NCBI GenBank assembly: GCA_008477525.1
Contig: SPDT01000003.1
Location: 1,054,001-1,118,000 of the forward strand
DNA: 64,000 nucleotides
Direction of reading: 5' to 3'
Source of the DNA: Hypomyces perniciosus
Taxonomy: Eukaryota > Ascomycota > Sordariomycetes > Hypocreales > Hypocreaceae
Each line of letters starts with the position of its first letter. Within the stretch, counting starts at the first letter, position 1. The notes under the pieces were generated by a model. The model did not search any database and was not told the origin of the DNA. It saw only the letters and a list, made by a program, of their open reading frames with translations. Below, piece after piece: positions 34,421 through 45,935 of this stretch. The translations under genes and the position numbers were made by a program.

Positions 34421-34793
34421 CTATATAGTAGGGCAGTAGACTCATAGTTAGAAAAGAACCAACCTTCTTGCTCTTTCACCCCAGACCCCAACTGCATCTG
34501 TCAAACCGTTGTACCAGGCCAGCAAAGTGAAGTGTACACCTCAGCAATTGTAGCTGATAGTGCAGGTTATATTGCATTTGACAGCATCGCGACGACCACA
34601 CCAGTGCTGTCAGCCCGTAGTGCGTTCACATCTATTGCTGAAATTATGATAAAATAGTGCCGCCGTGTCTTTGTTCTTCATTTCACACCCTTGTGGTCCT
34701 ACTAGCCGTGCCGCTGCACGTCTTGCCAACTTTCCTCCGAAGAGCCGTTGCTGGATGTTACAGCCACTTTTGTTCCGCAGCTCGTGACGCAGA

Positions 34794-35558
34794 TCATACA
34801 GTGGTCTTTTTAAGATCGCTCAACCGCCGATGATAAGCATCTAGAATTCGCAGTTTAGTCGCATGCTGCGGATTCTTCTCTAGGTACTCAAGAGTGCTGG
34901 CTGAGGATTGTTTCCAATCATTGAAATCGGTAAGTCTTGCTTTATATGCTTCAGCCATACGACGACACAATGGAATTCCCTGCATGGAAACGTATAAGTA
35001 TATATTGCGTTGAAATAGCGTGGAAACTTACTGATCCACATAGAGCAATCTCTGAGCTTCTGGAAATTCATGAATAACCTTTATCAACATCTTTAAATTG
35101 CTAATTTCCAGCCTTTGCGCGGACAATTGCTCGTGGTCGCTAGTGGCTTTTTTGCAGAAGACGCGATAAGCGAGTACCTTGATAGTATATAAATGAGCCC
35201 TGATGGGTCCGAAGGAGTTATCATAGTTCAAACTATTCAGGCAATCGGTTAATCCAGAAAGTGAATGGGGCAAATTGTTGTAAATTCTGGCGATACCGCA
35301 TCCAAGTTGTGCCCTCTGAAGAATCCATAGGCCAAATTGCTCATAAACACTTTTCTCTGGTATATGCAATGATAAGTGATCTAGAATCGGCAGAAGGTCA
35401 TGGAATAGCCTAAAAGGCTGGAAGTCACTAAGACGGTTGGTAAAGGAATATCAACCTTCCCAGATATTATGATACTTACAACGCCAAGAAGACAAATGTC
35501 CAAGCCGTCAGAAGATTGTCATGGTTTGTTAAGTCTACGATGTTGTCTTGACTATAGC
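34794..35558 (-). CDS. Unknown helical protein, possibly 5'-truncated
   Basis: Exon A (35558-35480: YSQDNIVDLTNHDNLLTAWT) joins exon B (35427-35032) through a good intron (GTAAGT donor, TTAG acceptor); exon B carries DFQPFRLFHDLLPILDHLSL and VYEQFGLWILQRAQLGCGIA. The last open piece (about 34,979-34,794: DFNDWKQSSASTLEYLEKNP, ending KKTTV) follows a GTAAGT...GCAG intron, but the phase does not match exactly. The 3' join is therefore wrong by a base or the gene is damaged. The left end of a hAT element lies only 90 bp upstream of exon A, so the original 5' exons may have been separated. Family not recognised. Confidence 0.4.
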
Positions 35559-35646
35559 CTTATTAGTCAGTTATGGTTGAGAGTGCAAATTCATAAGTTC
35601 ATATAAAAAACCCACATCATTTTAGGTAGTTGATGACAGATAGAGG

Positions 35647-38185
35647 CAGTGATGTAATTAATCGGGGCGATTAATTAGTGATTCATTGAATCTGAATCCG
35701 AGGTTTGGATTAATTATCTGAATCGAGCCGCCCAGGATTAATTAAGTTTTAACGATTAATTAAAGTGGGGTCAACGGCTAGACTATGGATATTATTGGCT
35801 GGTGCAGCGCTGAATTTGACCCTTGTTAGCCATCGCCATGCACATCCTGGCTGATCACCTAACATCGGACCATCAAACATCATGGCCTCTAATACAAACC
35901 CACTCACTGTCTCTGTCGACGACGACAACTTTGCCTTGACAGAGGATCCCGTCGAGGATGCAGACACCACTGGGGAGTCTTCTCAACTCTCAGAATCATC
36001 CTCTCCTACGGTGTATAGAAAACGCGCCCGGACCCTACTGCGCTCGACATTTGGGCAGAAAGTCGTCCGCCAAATCACCAAGAGCCCGAACGCAACAGGC
36101 ACGGTCAGAAGATATGGTATTGCAAACGTTGCTCCTACTCCCAGGCCACTCATAACAGAGTACGGGGCCATCTCCGGGATAAGCATTGCGTCTTGATATC
36201 AGAGCAGCAAACAGCCAAGAAGCTCGGGCAGGAACTCGCGATTGATAGACTGTTTCGGCAGCAAGCTGCGAGACAAAGGGGCAAGACATCGAGCGGGAGA
36301 AGTATCTTCGTACCTCTATTGACGAAGATGCGTATAACCAAGCACTGGTAAATCTTATTACTGCGCATAGTCTTCCCCATAGCCTCGTTGAGTGGCCAGA
36401 ATGGTATGCCTTACTCCACAGTCAACTACATAGCCCCAAGAGTCGTCGCACAGAGTCGCGGGCAAGTTCCAAAACTGTTAGAGGCGAACTTTTCTACACA
36501 TCGCGAGAGCTTGATATCAAGGCTCAACGCTTCGCCTACGCAAATACACTTCAGCATTGATATCTGGTCTTCTCCAAACCATCATAGCTTCCTTGCCATT
36601 GTGGCTCACTTCATTGATCTAGGCAGCCGGCAGCTGCAAAAAGCTCTGCTTGCTCTTCGAGAGCTTGAAGGTACACACAGCGGTGAAGCTATTGCGGAGA
36701 CTTTCCTCCAGGTGGTTGATTCGTACGGAGTACGCGACAAGATCGGATACTTTACTCTTGATAACGCTTACAACAATGATGCAATGCTGCGAACTATTGC
36801 GGAGACCTGCGGCTTCAATTCTACACATCCACGACTCCGCTGTAACGGCCACATCATAAATCTAGCGGTGCAAGCATTCGTATTCGGTAAGAACAAGGAT
36901 ACTTCTGATGAGGCTCTGCGTCAAGTATCACAGCTGTCCTGTAAGGAACAGGAGGGAGCTGTTGAAAGAGCGGAGACGGCGACTGCCTGGCGACAGTATG
37001 GAGCGCTTGGCATGCTTCACAACCTTGTGGTGTGGATTCGCTCATCAACCCAACGTTACCGAGCCTTCCTGCGGGCTGCTGGCCATATAATCCCGCAGGA
37101 TAACTCGACGATGTGGAACTCTTGGTATCGAATGATTCATGCTGCTATCGCACTCCGCAAAGAACTCAACAGCTTTATGGATGATCGCTATTCAGAGAGC
37201 GATATCAGTCTTGGTTACCTTCATCCCGAGCACTGGCAGGAGCTTCAGGAGATCCACGACTTTCTGCAGCCTTTCTATGAAATTACTAAAGACACCCAAT
37301 GGGACAAGACGTCTTTGGATGAGGTGATTTGCTCTACGGACTTTCTTGTTATGCATTATAAAGCCGCCATGCAGTAATTCCAGCACAGCATCACGATGGT
37401 GGATCGCATTATGACCAGTTGGTACAAGTTCGACGATTACTACACGCGTACAGATGATACCCCAGTGCACGCGGCTGCGATTCTGCTCCACCCTAGCCTC
37501 CGACGAGCACATCTGAATGAGGCGTGGAAAGACCAATCCCAATATCGGGCCGGCAGTCGAGGCTGTGCGCAGGCTATGGGATGGTTTCAAGCCGCTCCAA
37601 GAGCCAGAAATTGAGGAGGATCTTTCGGCTTACGAGGCATATAAGAAACGCATCTATCAAAAGTCATCTTCTTATGATGAATTTAGCCGGTTCATCGAGG
37701 GTCCGACGCTGCCAATTGGCGCCTCTTCTGCCCTTTCATGGTGGCTTGAGCCGACGCAACAAACTTCCTATCCTTCTCTCTACCGCCTCGCAATCAATAT
37801 TTTCTCTATACCAGCAATGTCGGCGGAGGCTGAACGAGTATTTAGCGGTGCCCGACGTACAATTTCTTGGGACAGAAGTCGATTGTCTGCGCAGATAGTG
37901 GAGTATACAGAGTGTTTAAAGCACTGGATTAAGAGCGGGCTCTTGGACCAGCCATGCGTGACTCCAGAAGTAAATAAGTGTTAACTTAGATGTTAGAGAT
38001 GTAAAATGACGGCTAAGGATGCTAGGAACCAGTTTAGTGCTACTGAAATAGTTGAAAAAGCTTATTAACTGGCCAGGAGCTAATCAATCGCTGAATCCGA
38101 TAATTAATCCTGAATCCAAGGCCTGATTCAATAATTAATCTGAATCCGACCCTGGATTCAGATTAATTGATTAATTACATCACTG
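35647..38185 (+). mobile_element. hAT transposon (2.54 kb) with perfect 17-bp TIRs
   Basis: CAGTGATGTAATTAATC at 35647-35663 is matched exactly in reverse complement at 38169-38185. Subterminal DNA is rich in TTAATTA and TGAATCC words at both ends, as expected for transposase-binding repeats. An 8-bp target duplication is not evident (GATAGAGG versus GCTTGGAC), which could mean flank changes or recombination between copies. It encodes a damaged hAT transposase. Confidence 0.85.
35882..37984 (+). pseudogene. hAT transposase, frameshifted
   Basis: ATG 35882 starts an acidic N-terminus. After a slip near 36,040 a BED zinc finger is readable (WYCKRCSYSQATHNRVRGHL, then RDKH). Further slips near 36,290 and 36,400 lead into the RNase H-like core (IHFSIDIWSSPNHHSFLAIV; IGYFTLDNAYNNDAMLRTIA). 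A TAA at 37375-37377 and a slip near 37,525 follow. The hAT C-terminal dimerisation domain is well preserved (LAINIFSIPAMSAEAERVFS, then GARRTISWDRSRLSAQIVE), ending at 37984. Domain order and content are diagnostic. At least four frameshifts and one stop make it inactive, although the TIRs are intact and the copy could be moved by a related transposase. Confidence 0.85.
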
Positions 38186-38628
38186 GCTTGGACGGTTGAA
38201 TGTGACACGGGTTGAGTGAGCAATTGTGACGTTAGGTATCTTTCATCAAGCCTCGCAAGCGGGACACTGTGGGAAGGGTCTGGGAGAGTGACTAGTGAAC
38301 CACCCAGCCAACCTCGAGCCTGCTGCTGACTTCTTCATGATTCCCTCATTCATTTCTTGCATGCCCGCATCCTCAGTCCTTCGTTTCTTATAAGTTATCC
38401 GTTCCTCTCTTATCCCTCTCCTCTCTTCTCTCGTCCCATCCAAGCTCTTCTACTAGCACTAGCATCTGCATCGTCCTCATTCTTATTATACATAATCACA
38501 GCTCACGTTCCCTGACCTCCACCGGAAGCAACAACTCTCCAGAGAGGTTTGCTTCAATCCTCTGATCCGTCCCGAATTTGAATCGAAACACACAAAGACC
38601 ATTGAGAAGCTTCCTTGCGTGGGCCAAC

Positions 38629-40758
38629 ATGACTTCATCCACGCCAATCTTATGGGTTAAACACGCGACACCAAAGCCTCCCAAGAGACGCTCCAGAGCA
38701 GGTAAGTCGGCATAGGAGTTTGAGGAATTCCTCTGTTTTGCTGATCGTTGCACCTTCTACGGATAAGGGTGCAATTACTGGTAAGTCTTTATCCCTCCAG
38801 CGCCGGCATATGAAGGCAAATCATTCTGACACACGCTCTAGCAAAGACAAGGTAGTGCTCGTACCGACTTCATGAATTCATCGTCACGGATCTTACAAAG
38901 TACAACAGAAGAAGAAGTGTGATGAAGCCAGGCCTCGATGCACTCGCTGCCGAGAACATGGCCAGGACTGTGTGTACGAGCCGGTTAAGCCTCGACAGCG
39001 GCGCAGACACCAGACGGTCAACGGCGCAAATCGCAATACACGTCAACCTCATCATCGCGGTGTGAATCAAGTATTCCAATTCACTGAAGGATGGGAGATG
39101 GCCATGTGGCACATGCCAACCGGCGAATACGAGAGCGGACCATTCCCATCGCCGGCTGCGAGCATCTACACCGGTGATATCTCTATCCTGCACGCCAATC
39201 TCATGACACATGATTACTCGTCGGATGCCACCGATAGCGCCTCTAGTCAAGAAGAGATTGAGGAAGTTCTCCGCCAAGATTCGATCGCCCTCAGTCCTTC
39301 GTGCGGGAGCCCTTATTTCGTACCGGTCACTACTGTGCCGCCTGTTTCCCTTAACTACGAGTACTGTGCTCCGGCATTCGTCGAATTTTCCGAGCGTCAC
39401 AACCACCGAGCTTTGGTTGACCACTTTGCCAACGTGCTCTCCCACCTCATTGTCTTGCGCGAGGACGAGGGCAACCCCTTCCAGCAGCTCGTGTTGCCAC
39501 TCTCGCGCAAGAGCAAAGCTGTCGAGAATGCTATCTACGCCCTAACATGCGCTCATCTGGAGCGTCGGGGGGTTCGAAACGAGGAGAGCAGTGTCGTCTT
39601 TCACAACCTGGCCCTCCAGGGCGTCAATGGACTCATTGAACAACGCAGCCACACGAATAGGAATGAAATCTTGGCGGCAATCATTCTACTCGTCTACTAC
39701 GAAGTTGTGAGTTTTATTTTTATTGCTATTTTTTTGTTTACCTTACGCAGTCTCCTCAGGCGCTGGTTACTGACACTAGAGCCCAGCTTGTCCAAAGGAG
39801 CCAGTTCAACATTGTCCATAGCCACCTCAAAGGCGCCATGGCCATCATGAACCAAGGCGGGACCCTGACTGACCCTACAGGCGCCTTCTTGGAGAGGGTG
39901 AGTTGCCCCTTGAGGCTGACGATGCCTCCACTGTACGCTAACCAATCCCGGACATAGGCATTTCGCTTCTACGATGTCATTGCAGCCTTGTCCTTTGGCA
40001 CCGCACCCATATATAACGGTGGTTTCGCTCCCTTGCCCCCCATCAATTGCCGTGGCGCCACTGTGGCAGCTGGGAACGCCGATGCCCTGCTTGGTATGGC
40101 GACCTCCTTGTGGCCTATCATTCACCATCTCTCAACCCTGGCCGGGCTAAAGAGAGATCTTAGTCATGCTGAAATGCAAGGCAGTGAACCCAGAGCATGT
40201 GACTTGCGCAAGACGATTGCAGATATAGTGTCTGCTGTTGAGCCTGCTCTCCAGGGGTGGACGCTAAACACCTCTCTCGATGAAGCCTTACTAAACGACA
40301 CTGGGGACTTATCCACGGAGAAGGCAACCGAAAGGAAACGACTGCAGAGCATCCATAATAGTGCCGAAGCCTACCGTCACTCGGGAATTGTCTACCTTTA
40401 CCGCACTATTTATGCCTGTCCCCGGGCGCACGCCGTGGTTCAGCGCCACACACACACCAGCCTCACCCATTGCGTTGGGACAGTCAAAAGCGGCGGGCCT
40501 ATGGGGGCGTTGCTATGGCCCCTTTTCGTAGCGGCTTGTGAGGCGATCGATCAGGCCGACCGGGACCTTGCCCAGCAGGCGTTTGCAGGGGTTCTCCAGA
40601 GACAGGGGATGGCCAACATCCATCGGGCATGGATCATCGTGCAAAAGGTTTGGAATCGGGTCGACAATGGCGAGGATGCAGCCGACGAAAGCTTATTTGC
40701 CAGCGATCTCTGGAGAAGGGTGAGCAACGACATGGATTTCACCGTGGTTTTTGGCTAG
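38629..40758 (+). CDS. Zn2Cys6 transcription factor (613 aa, six exons)
   Basis: Exons: 38629-38701, 38768-38780 (13 nt), 38842-38851 (10 nt), 38909-39706, 39751-39897 and 39958-40758. All introns are GT-AG with branch-like CTGAC/CTAAC words. Splicing yields a perfect binuclear cluster, GCNYCKDKKKKCDEARPRC followed by TRCREHGQDC, with spacing C-x2-C-x6-C-x6-C-x2-C-x6-C and a basic linker (KPRQRRR). No single frame contains it, so the two micro-exons are well supported. The C-terminal part has the fungal-specific regulator region 'Fungal_trans_2' (LIVLREDEGNPFQQLVLPLS, AIYALTCAHLERRGV). Targets are unknown. The following gene fragment on the opposite strand begins within about 10 bp of its stop. 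Confidence 0.8.
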
Positions 40759-40763
40759 GAGCC

Positions 40764-41585
40764 TTCTTCTGGACGCTGTTTTGGAGGGGTTCGACCTGGC
40801 ACCAAACCATGGCCTCAACGAGCGTGCTCTTACCGGAGCCATTGTCGCCGACCAGGAAGGTCAATCCGCGCGGAAGGTCATGTCGGAAGTCGATGGTGAT
40901 AGTGCCCTGCACGCCAAGGAAGTTGGTGATTGTGAGCGTGCGCGGCTCGGCTACGAAGACGTGGGTCGAGGGCCCTGCCAGCTCGGTGGCGGTCCTTGTG
41001 CCGACAGCTTGAGATGACCCGTCGAGGAAGTCTCGGTGGTTAACCTCGACCTCGCCATCCTAGTCTGCGATTTTGCGGGAGACTTGGATTATTTGCTGGC
41101 CAACCCGCACCAACTCGTCTCGTCGCAAGAGAAGAGACTCGTCCAGCTCCAGCGACTCGACATACTCGCGAGCTTCCGTGGCGAGATTGAGTCTTGCAGC
41201 TCGAGGTTCAGTGCCAGGGTTAGAACCCGAAACGCCGTTGCTCGTTGTGTCTGATCCAGTCTCATCCTTGGCGGGCTCCTCCAAGAGCTGGACAGCGGCA
41301 TCGCTCGCCGGCACCGATGCGCCGAGACCGACGAATGACGGGCGGTCGGCGTGCAAGGCAAAGCCCATGGGAGTCCAGTTCCGCACACTCCGCACGCCTA
41401 GCGAGAGAAGCCTGTCGCGAGCCGTGACGTACTTGAGATGAGTAAGTTCGCCGAGGAGCATGACATGCTTGTCCGCGACGGCACCCTCGTCGACCTGGCC
41501 GTCGAGAACTTGCTGCAGATCGGCCGTTGTGTAGCCGACGGCATGCGGGTTGATGAGCATTTCGTGCTCGAACAACTCCCTCCAT
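40764..41585 (-). pseudogene. Truncated SMC/ABC-type ATPase fragment
   Basis: Reading from 41585: ELFEHEMLINPHAVGYTTAD, LKYVTARDRLLSLGVRSVRN, an acidic/helical linker (LELDESLLLRRDELVRVGQQ), a TAG at 41062-41060 (CAG>TAG type), then LTITNFLGVQGTITIDFRHD and a Walker A motif, FLVGDNGSGKSTLVEAM. Homology ends near 40,800, just after the P-loop, so Q-loop, signature and Walker B are missing. The 5' side also stops abruptly near 41,585. A chromosome-break or transposition fragment lying tail-to-tail with the Zn2Cys6 gene is the simplest reading. The parent protein is unknown. Confidence 0.6.
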
Positions 41586-42013
41586 TGAAGCTATCTAGTT
41601 CCTAGATTTAAGAGAGGCCGAGAATCCCGAAGGAATCACGCGAAAAACGAGCAAATGGCCGAATGCGATAACGTGTTCATTATCAGATTGGTCGGTCATT
41701 GGATAGAAGCTCTCCGTACGCCAAAGACCACCAAACGGGTCTACAGATCCACGCAATACGAATATTAACCACCCGTAATCAAGAAACACTCCGAGTTTAA
41801 AATGGACATCGGATTTAAATAGACAGGGTTCAGATTTCCGGATCATAAAAGCCGCGTGGACTCCCAACCTTTGTATAGCTTCAATAATGCCTCAGTCATC
41901 TTTTGTTCCGTAAGGGCCAAAGCGACTTACACTAGTTAAGGTGATAACTCAACCATTGACCACAACAAAAACGATTCAAGGGCCTGTTTATGCCCATTAT
42001 CGCCATCACCGAA

Positions 42014-43605
42014 ATGTCCCAACAATACATTTACGAGTCTATCGCAAACTCCGCAACCCAGCCAAGCGATGATGGCCGTCGATACGATTCCTCCCGAGTG
42101 CATAATGCCAGTAGAAGTTCAACCCAGGCCGAATCGTCAAATCCCAATGCCAGCAGTAGACTACTCGCCCCAGACTTACACAGAGGCCTGCTCATGGCCC
42201 TCATGGCGATAGACCACGTCGCTCTAAGTTTGACCCACATGGGAACACGGCACAAGCCGCAGCAACGAAAGCGACGGCACCATAGTCAAACAATAGAACC
42301 ACAGAACTGCATAAATCGTTCGCACTTTGACACACCTCTGTGCCCCCGGATTCATGTTTCTGCTCGGTATGGGCGTTGTTTTCCTCTCACGGTCGCGAAT
42401 CAACCTCGGTTGGTCGGCGTGGCGCCTCTCGCGACATTATGCCACAAGGACATTTCTGTTGACAGCCGTTTCTGTATTGGGCCTCTTTATCCTGACTAGA
42501 GGAAGGTTATGGTTTGCTAACGTGGTATTGTTTGCGCTGGCGGTGGATTATCTCCTGGTGGGCTTGCTGTGGCTTCTCATGAACAAGACAGAGGGGATGC
42601 TTGCCCAGGGACTGGCGAAGGTGCTTCTAGCAGCTGATAGACACACTGTCACCAAAAACGACGACGAAGACGATGAAGATGAAGCAGTGAGCCAACCTCT
42701 CCTACATAATCATAGACAGACAACCAGAGAGAGCGAAATGACTCTTCTAGCTTCGTCCATATCGTGGTACATTCACAACGCCGTGCTCCTGGCCTTGAGT
42801 CTCGTTACCATTTGGTGGAACATCTGGTTTTCTGAGAATAATGGCCACTGCAAAATGGAGACATCAACTACCCCTGGTACTCAAGGCCCGTCAGCAGCCA
42901 TTGAATCGCAAAACACTTTCCTGCGTATCTGGTTCTGGACTGTAAGTACCGAACGCATACTGTCTGATGTCCCGCCAATGGCCTGGCTATCCTTTGCTAT
43001 CCTAGGATTACTCTACGGACGTATCATTGCTGCAGGGAAGTGGACAAGCTCAGTCCTCGCAGCCGGCTACTTCTCTGTCGGCCTTATCTTCGCTATCCTT
43101 TTCACTCTCACACGAATCTTCCGCTTTGGGAACCTATCTGAGGACTGTCTACACACTTCCCGACCAAGACAAAAACCCCGAAGGAAACCCCTACCTTGCT
43201 TCCACTACCGCGTTCTTCTACATCATTAAATACCCCCCCGACGTCGCTTTTTGGGCTTTCACCATGGCATACAACTTCTTCCTTTTAGCCATTTTCAGCG
43301 CCACCCCCATACGTTTTGCAAAGCGTCTCACCATACTCCTCGACTTTGGCAGATCCTCTCTCTTCTTCTATTTTTTCCACTTGTTCATTCTCATGTCCCC
43401 CTTAGCCGATTTTCTGAGGGAGACCTTCGGCAACGACACAGACATTCCGAACAGGATGAGCCCGGATGCCACCAAGGGCGTCACGAACCCCTTTGTGTAC
43501 TCTGCTACATGGGTTGGCCTATTGCTCCTTATGTGGCCAGCTTGTCGTTATTACGGCCGGTTCAAGAGCACAAAACCAGCAGACTCACTATGGCGATTCT
43601 TTTAA
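42014..43605 (+). pseudogene. HGSNAT-like (DUF1624) membrane acyltransferase, broken
   Basis: From ATG 42014 (MSQQYIYESIANSATQPSDD) the frame reaches the family hallmark APDLHRGLLMALMAIDHVAL, then slips by one base. In the shifted frame it continues TWEHGTSRSNESD, with TAG at 42294-42296 (a Trp position) and TAA at 42312-42314. The frame then continues VRTLTHLCAPGFMFLLGMGV and about eight membrane helices. A second slip near 43,160 is followed by GNPYLASTTAFFYIIKYPPD and FGRSSLFFYFFHLFILMSPL to the TAA at 43605. Intact relatives are multi-pass proteins related to heparan-alpha-glucosaminide N-acetyltransferase. Two frameshifts plus two stops mean a non-functional copy, unless some are assembly errors. 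Confidence 0.75.
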
Positions 43606-43754
43606 AATCGATGGCATATAGATTGTTACATCTCATGACATTCGTAATGAGGTATTTCATTGTATCCTGCAACTGGGGCGTTATAAATCTAGACATGACG
43701 ACGTAAAAGGTAAATAATGAGATATGCAATCAGGGGTATCCCGCTATAGAACCG

Positions 43755-45935
43755 CTATTTCAAGAAATGCCGCTGGAACCAATTCCCTCGCTTCGGTTGT
43801 TCTTGTTTCTGGCTTTGCTTCGGCCGGTGTTCCTCCTCCCATCTTTTTTCTGCCCTCCGGAGCGTTGCCGCTGCATCCCAATGGTCCCTCATTTGTGCCA
43901 TATCCCTGGCCGTTTCCCCTCTTTTAGTCTGTAGCGTGGGATTTACACCTAGATCCCTTAGTGTGCGTATCACATCCCTTCTCTCCTCGTCACCGTCCTT
44001 AGCCGACCTCGCAGCGTAATGTAGCGCTGTGCGCCCATCCGACGACCTGGAGTTGGGATCTGCACCGCCCCTCTCAATGAGCATTTCGACTGTGTCGGCG
44101 GAGGCGTAGCGAGCTGCAAGGTGGAGGGGCATACACCCGCCGTCGGCACGGGCGTGAATATCAGCCCCGCGGTCAAGAAGGAGCATGGCAACGGCCATAT
44201 TGTCGCGCTCGGCAGCGAGATGAAGGGCAGTGAGGCCTCGGAGATCGCAAGAGTTCGGGCCTGCTTTGCGGAGGGCTCTGGCGACATCTTTGAGGTTACC
44301 TTCCCAGGCTGCGTCGAGTAAGTTGTCTCGTAGATCTTGATTGTGGATTGTGATGTCGGGAATCTCATCTGATGCCGGCGGCCCATCGTTAGAGTGATTG
44401 GATTGAGGTCGATGGATAGACATTGAATCATCTTGGGTAATGGCAATGTCTTCCTCCACATTCTCAGCAGTATGGGGTGACGGTGTAGGATTGCCCGAGG
44501 TTGCCAAGTCCGGTTTCTGTGAAGATCTGGCGGATTTTGCAGCCGTACTCGGTGACGCATCGGTTGTGCTTGTGTCACTTGTCGTTTGCGGTTTCGCACC
44601 AGTGGTAGATTGAGTAGGGGTAGTGCCATTTGGTGTTGTACCACTTGGCGACGCTAGCCCAGGCTTTTTCAATGCGCGACTGTTTTCTCTTAGCATATGA
44701 AAGCAAGAGCTATTTGAGGGATGAACATACGCATAGATGTTGGACATCAATGTGCTTAGCCCCGTTAACTGCTTCTGTAATTCGGCATCTGCAGCCTTGA
44801 CCTGCTCCTCGCCCTCGTTCTTGTAATTGTACGAATGCCAGAAGCCCTCTAAGCGACCTAAAGCCGTACCATCTTGCTCGGCCGCACCGGTAAAGCTGGA
44901 AAGCAACTCGGTCATTTTCTTCAACGTCTCGCTTGTGCTACCAATAGCATCTTCAATCTGTGATTTCAACGTTTGCCCTGCTTCATCTTCTATTAGATCG
45001 GGTCTGGCCTCGAGACTTTCCTGCATCTGTTTGATAGTGTCTCTAGCGGTAGTGACCCTGGTGGAGAGCAGCTTGATTTCTTCAGGAGCATCATTCACGT
45101 TATTGAGCCACTCGGCCCACTCCTTTGCCTTGTCGGCGTGCTCAACGAGGGTCCTGATTCCCGCATAGGTGGCAAAAGCAGTAGGGAACTTGCTGAAGAA
45201 GCCTTCGGACCCATTGCGCTCGCTACCTGAATGTGCCGAATGGGCCGGCGATGAGCCAGCAGGCTTGACCGAACTCTGATGAGGTCTTCTCCCATGGCCA
45301 TCCAATGATGGAGGGCGATGTGTGCCAGAAACGGTAGGTCTAGGATGTGGAGAACTGGATGTTCTTGCAGGTTTGGGTCTGTAGTTTTGTGATGCCGAGG
45401 GGGGGTATCGACTAGCTGAGTGTCTGGGAGAACCTGTCGGTTCAGCCGCCACATATCCAGGCCGACTATGCCTGTTGGAGCCATCTTCCCTCAACCTTTG
45501 ATGTACTGGCGATGGCAAGCCAGGAGAAGAATAGATGGGGTGAGGAATTTCCGATGAAGAATACCGTCGCCGTGGAGGTGATCGAACGTGGTGGTCACGG
45601 CGCTCATCCCTCGGCGAATCTCGATGCGATGGCGGCGATAAAGAGCTGCGATAAGTGCTCCTCCTTCGCGGTGGACTGCGACCTCTCCTGGATGACGAAG
45701 GCGCTGGCGGCGGTGGTCGAACTGACTCGTGCGACCTCGACTCTCTGCTGACAAAGGGCGGCTTCTGCGACCCCGAAGTGTGCATTACCTCATCGCCAGT
45801 ACTCGAGTTTTGCCGCCGTCGCGAGTCGCTTGTCGAGGCTGAAGGGCGTGCTGGAGCATCGTGACGACTTCTGGAGAAGAGGTCAGAGCCTTTGGCTTTG
45901 ACAGAACTTGATCTGAACGGTAACCTGCGCGGCAT
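43755..45935 (-). CDS. Ankyrin-repeat protein with HeLo-like helical domain (726 aa)
   Basis: A single uninterrupted frame. Residues about 1-250 are Ser/Arg/Pro-rich and probably disordered (RRGRSPPRRRSTYRSSLSPP). Residues about 250-420 form a helical region (FSKFPTAFATYAGIRTLVEH, DTIKQMQESLEARPDLIEDE) resembling the N-terminal HeLo/STAND-associated domains of fungal NLR-like proteins. A Ser/Thr-rich linker follows. Residues about 560-690 hold four ankyrin repeats (LTALHLAAERDNMAVAMLLL; MPLHLAARYASADTVEMLIE; RTALHYAARSAKDGDEERRD). The C-terminus is basic (RGNWFQRHFLK). There is no NTPase domain. The combination suggests a signalling or incompatibility role, but that is inference. A possible 52-bp intron at 44731-44680 was rejected because splicing it would shift the ankyrin frame. 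Confidence 0.75.
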   Translation of the reverse strand: MPRRLPFRSSSVKAKGSDLFSRSRHDAPARPSASTSDSRRRQNSSTGDEVMHTSGSQKPPFVSRESRSHESVRPPPPAPSSSRRGRSPPRRRSTYRSSLSPPSHRDSPRDERRDHHVRSPPRRRYSSSEIPHPIYSSPGLPSPVHQRLREDGSNRHSRPGYVAAEPTGSPRHSASRYPPSASQNYRPKPARTSSSPHPRPTVSGTHRPPSLDGHGRRPHQSSVKPAGSSPAHSAHSGSERNGSEGFFSKFPTAFATYAGIRTLVEHADKAKEWAEWLNNVNDAPEEIKLLSTRVTTARDTIKQMQESLEARPDLIEDEAGQTLKSQIEDAIGSTSETLKKMTELLSSFTGAAEQDGTALGRLEGFWHSYNYKNEGEEQVKAADAELQKQLTGLSTLMSNIYAYVHPSNSSCFHMLRENSRALKKPGLASPSGTTPNGTTPTQSTTGAKPQTTSDTSTTDASPSTAAKSARSSQKPDLATSGNPTPSPHTAENVEEDIAITQDDSMSIHRPQSNHSNDGPPASDEIPDITIHNQDLRDNLLDAAWEGNLKDVARALRKAGPNSCDLRGLTALHLAAERDNMAVAMLLLDRGADIHARADGGCMPLHLAARYASADTVEMLIERGGADPNSRSSDGRTALHYAARSAKDGDEERRDVIRTLRDLGVNPTLQTKRGETARDMAQMRDHWDAAATLRRAEKRWEEEHRPKQSQKQEQPKRGNWFQRHFLK

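Noticed and set aside
35639..38193. 8-bp target duplication for the hAT element
   Set aside because: GATAGAGG and GCTTGGAC do not match; none is claimed despite perfect TIRs.
44680..44731. Possible intron (GTATGT...ACAG) in the ankyrin gene
   Set aside because: Its 52-bp length would shift the frame before the well-preserved ankyrin repeats.
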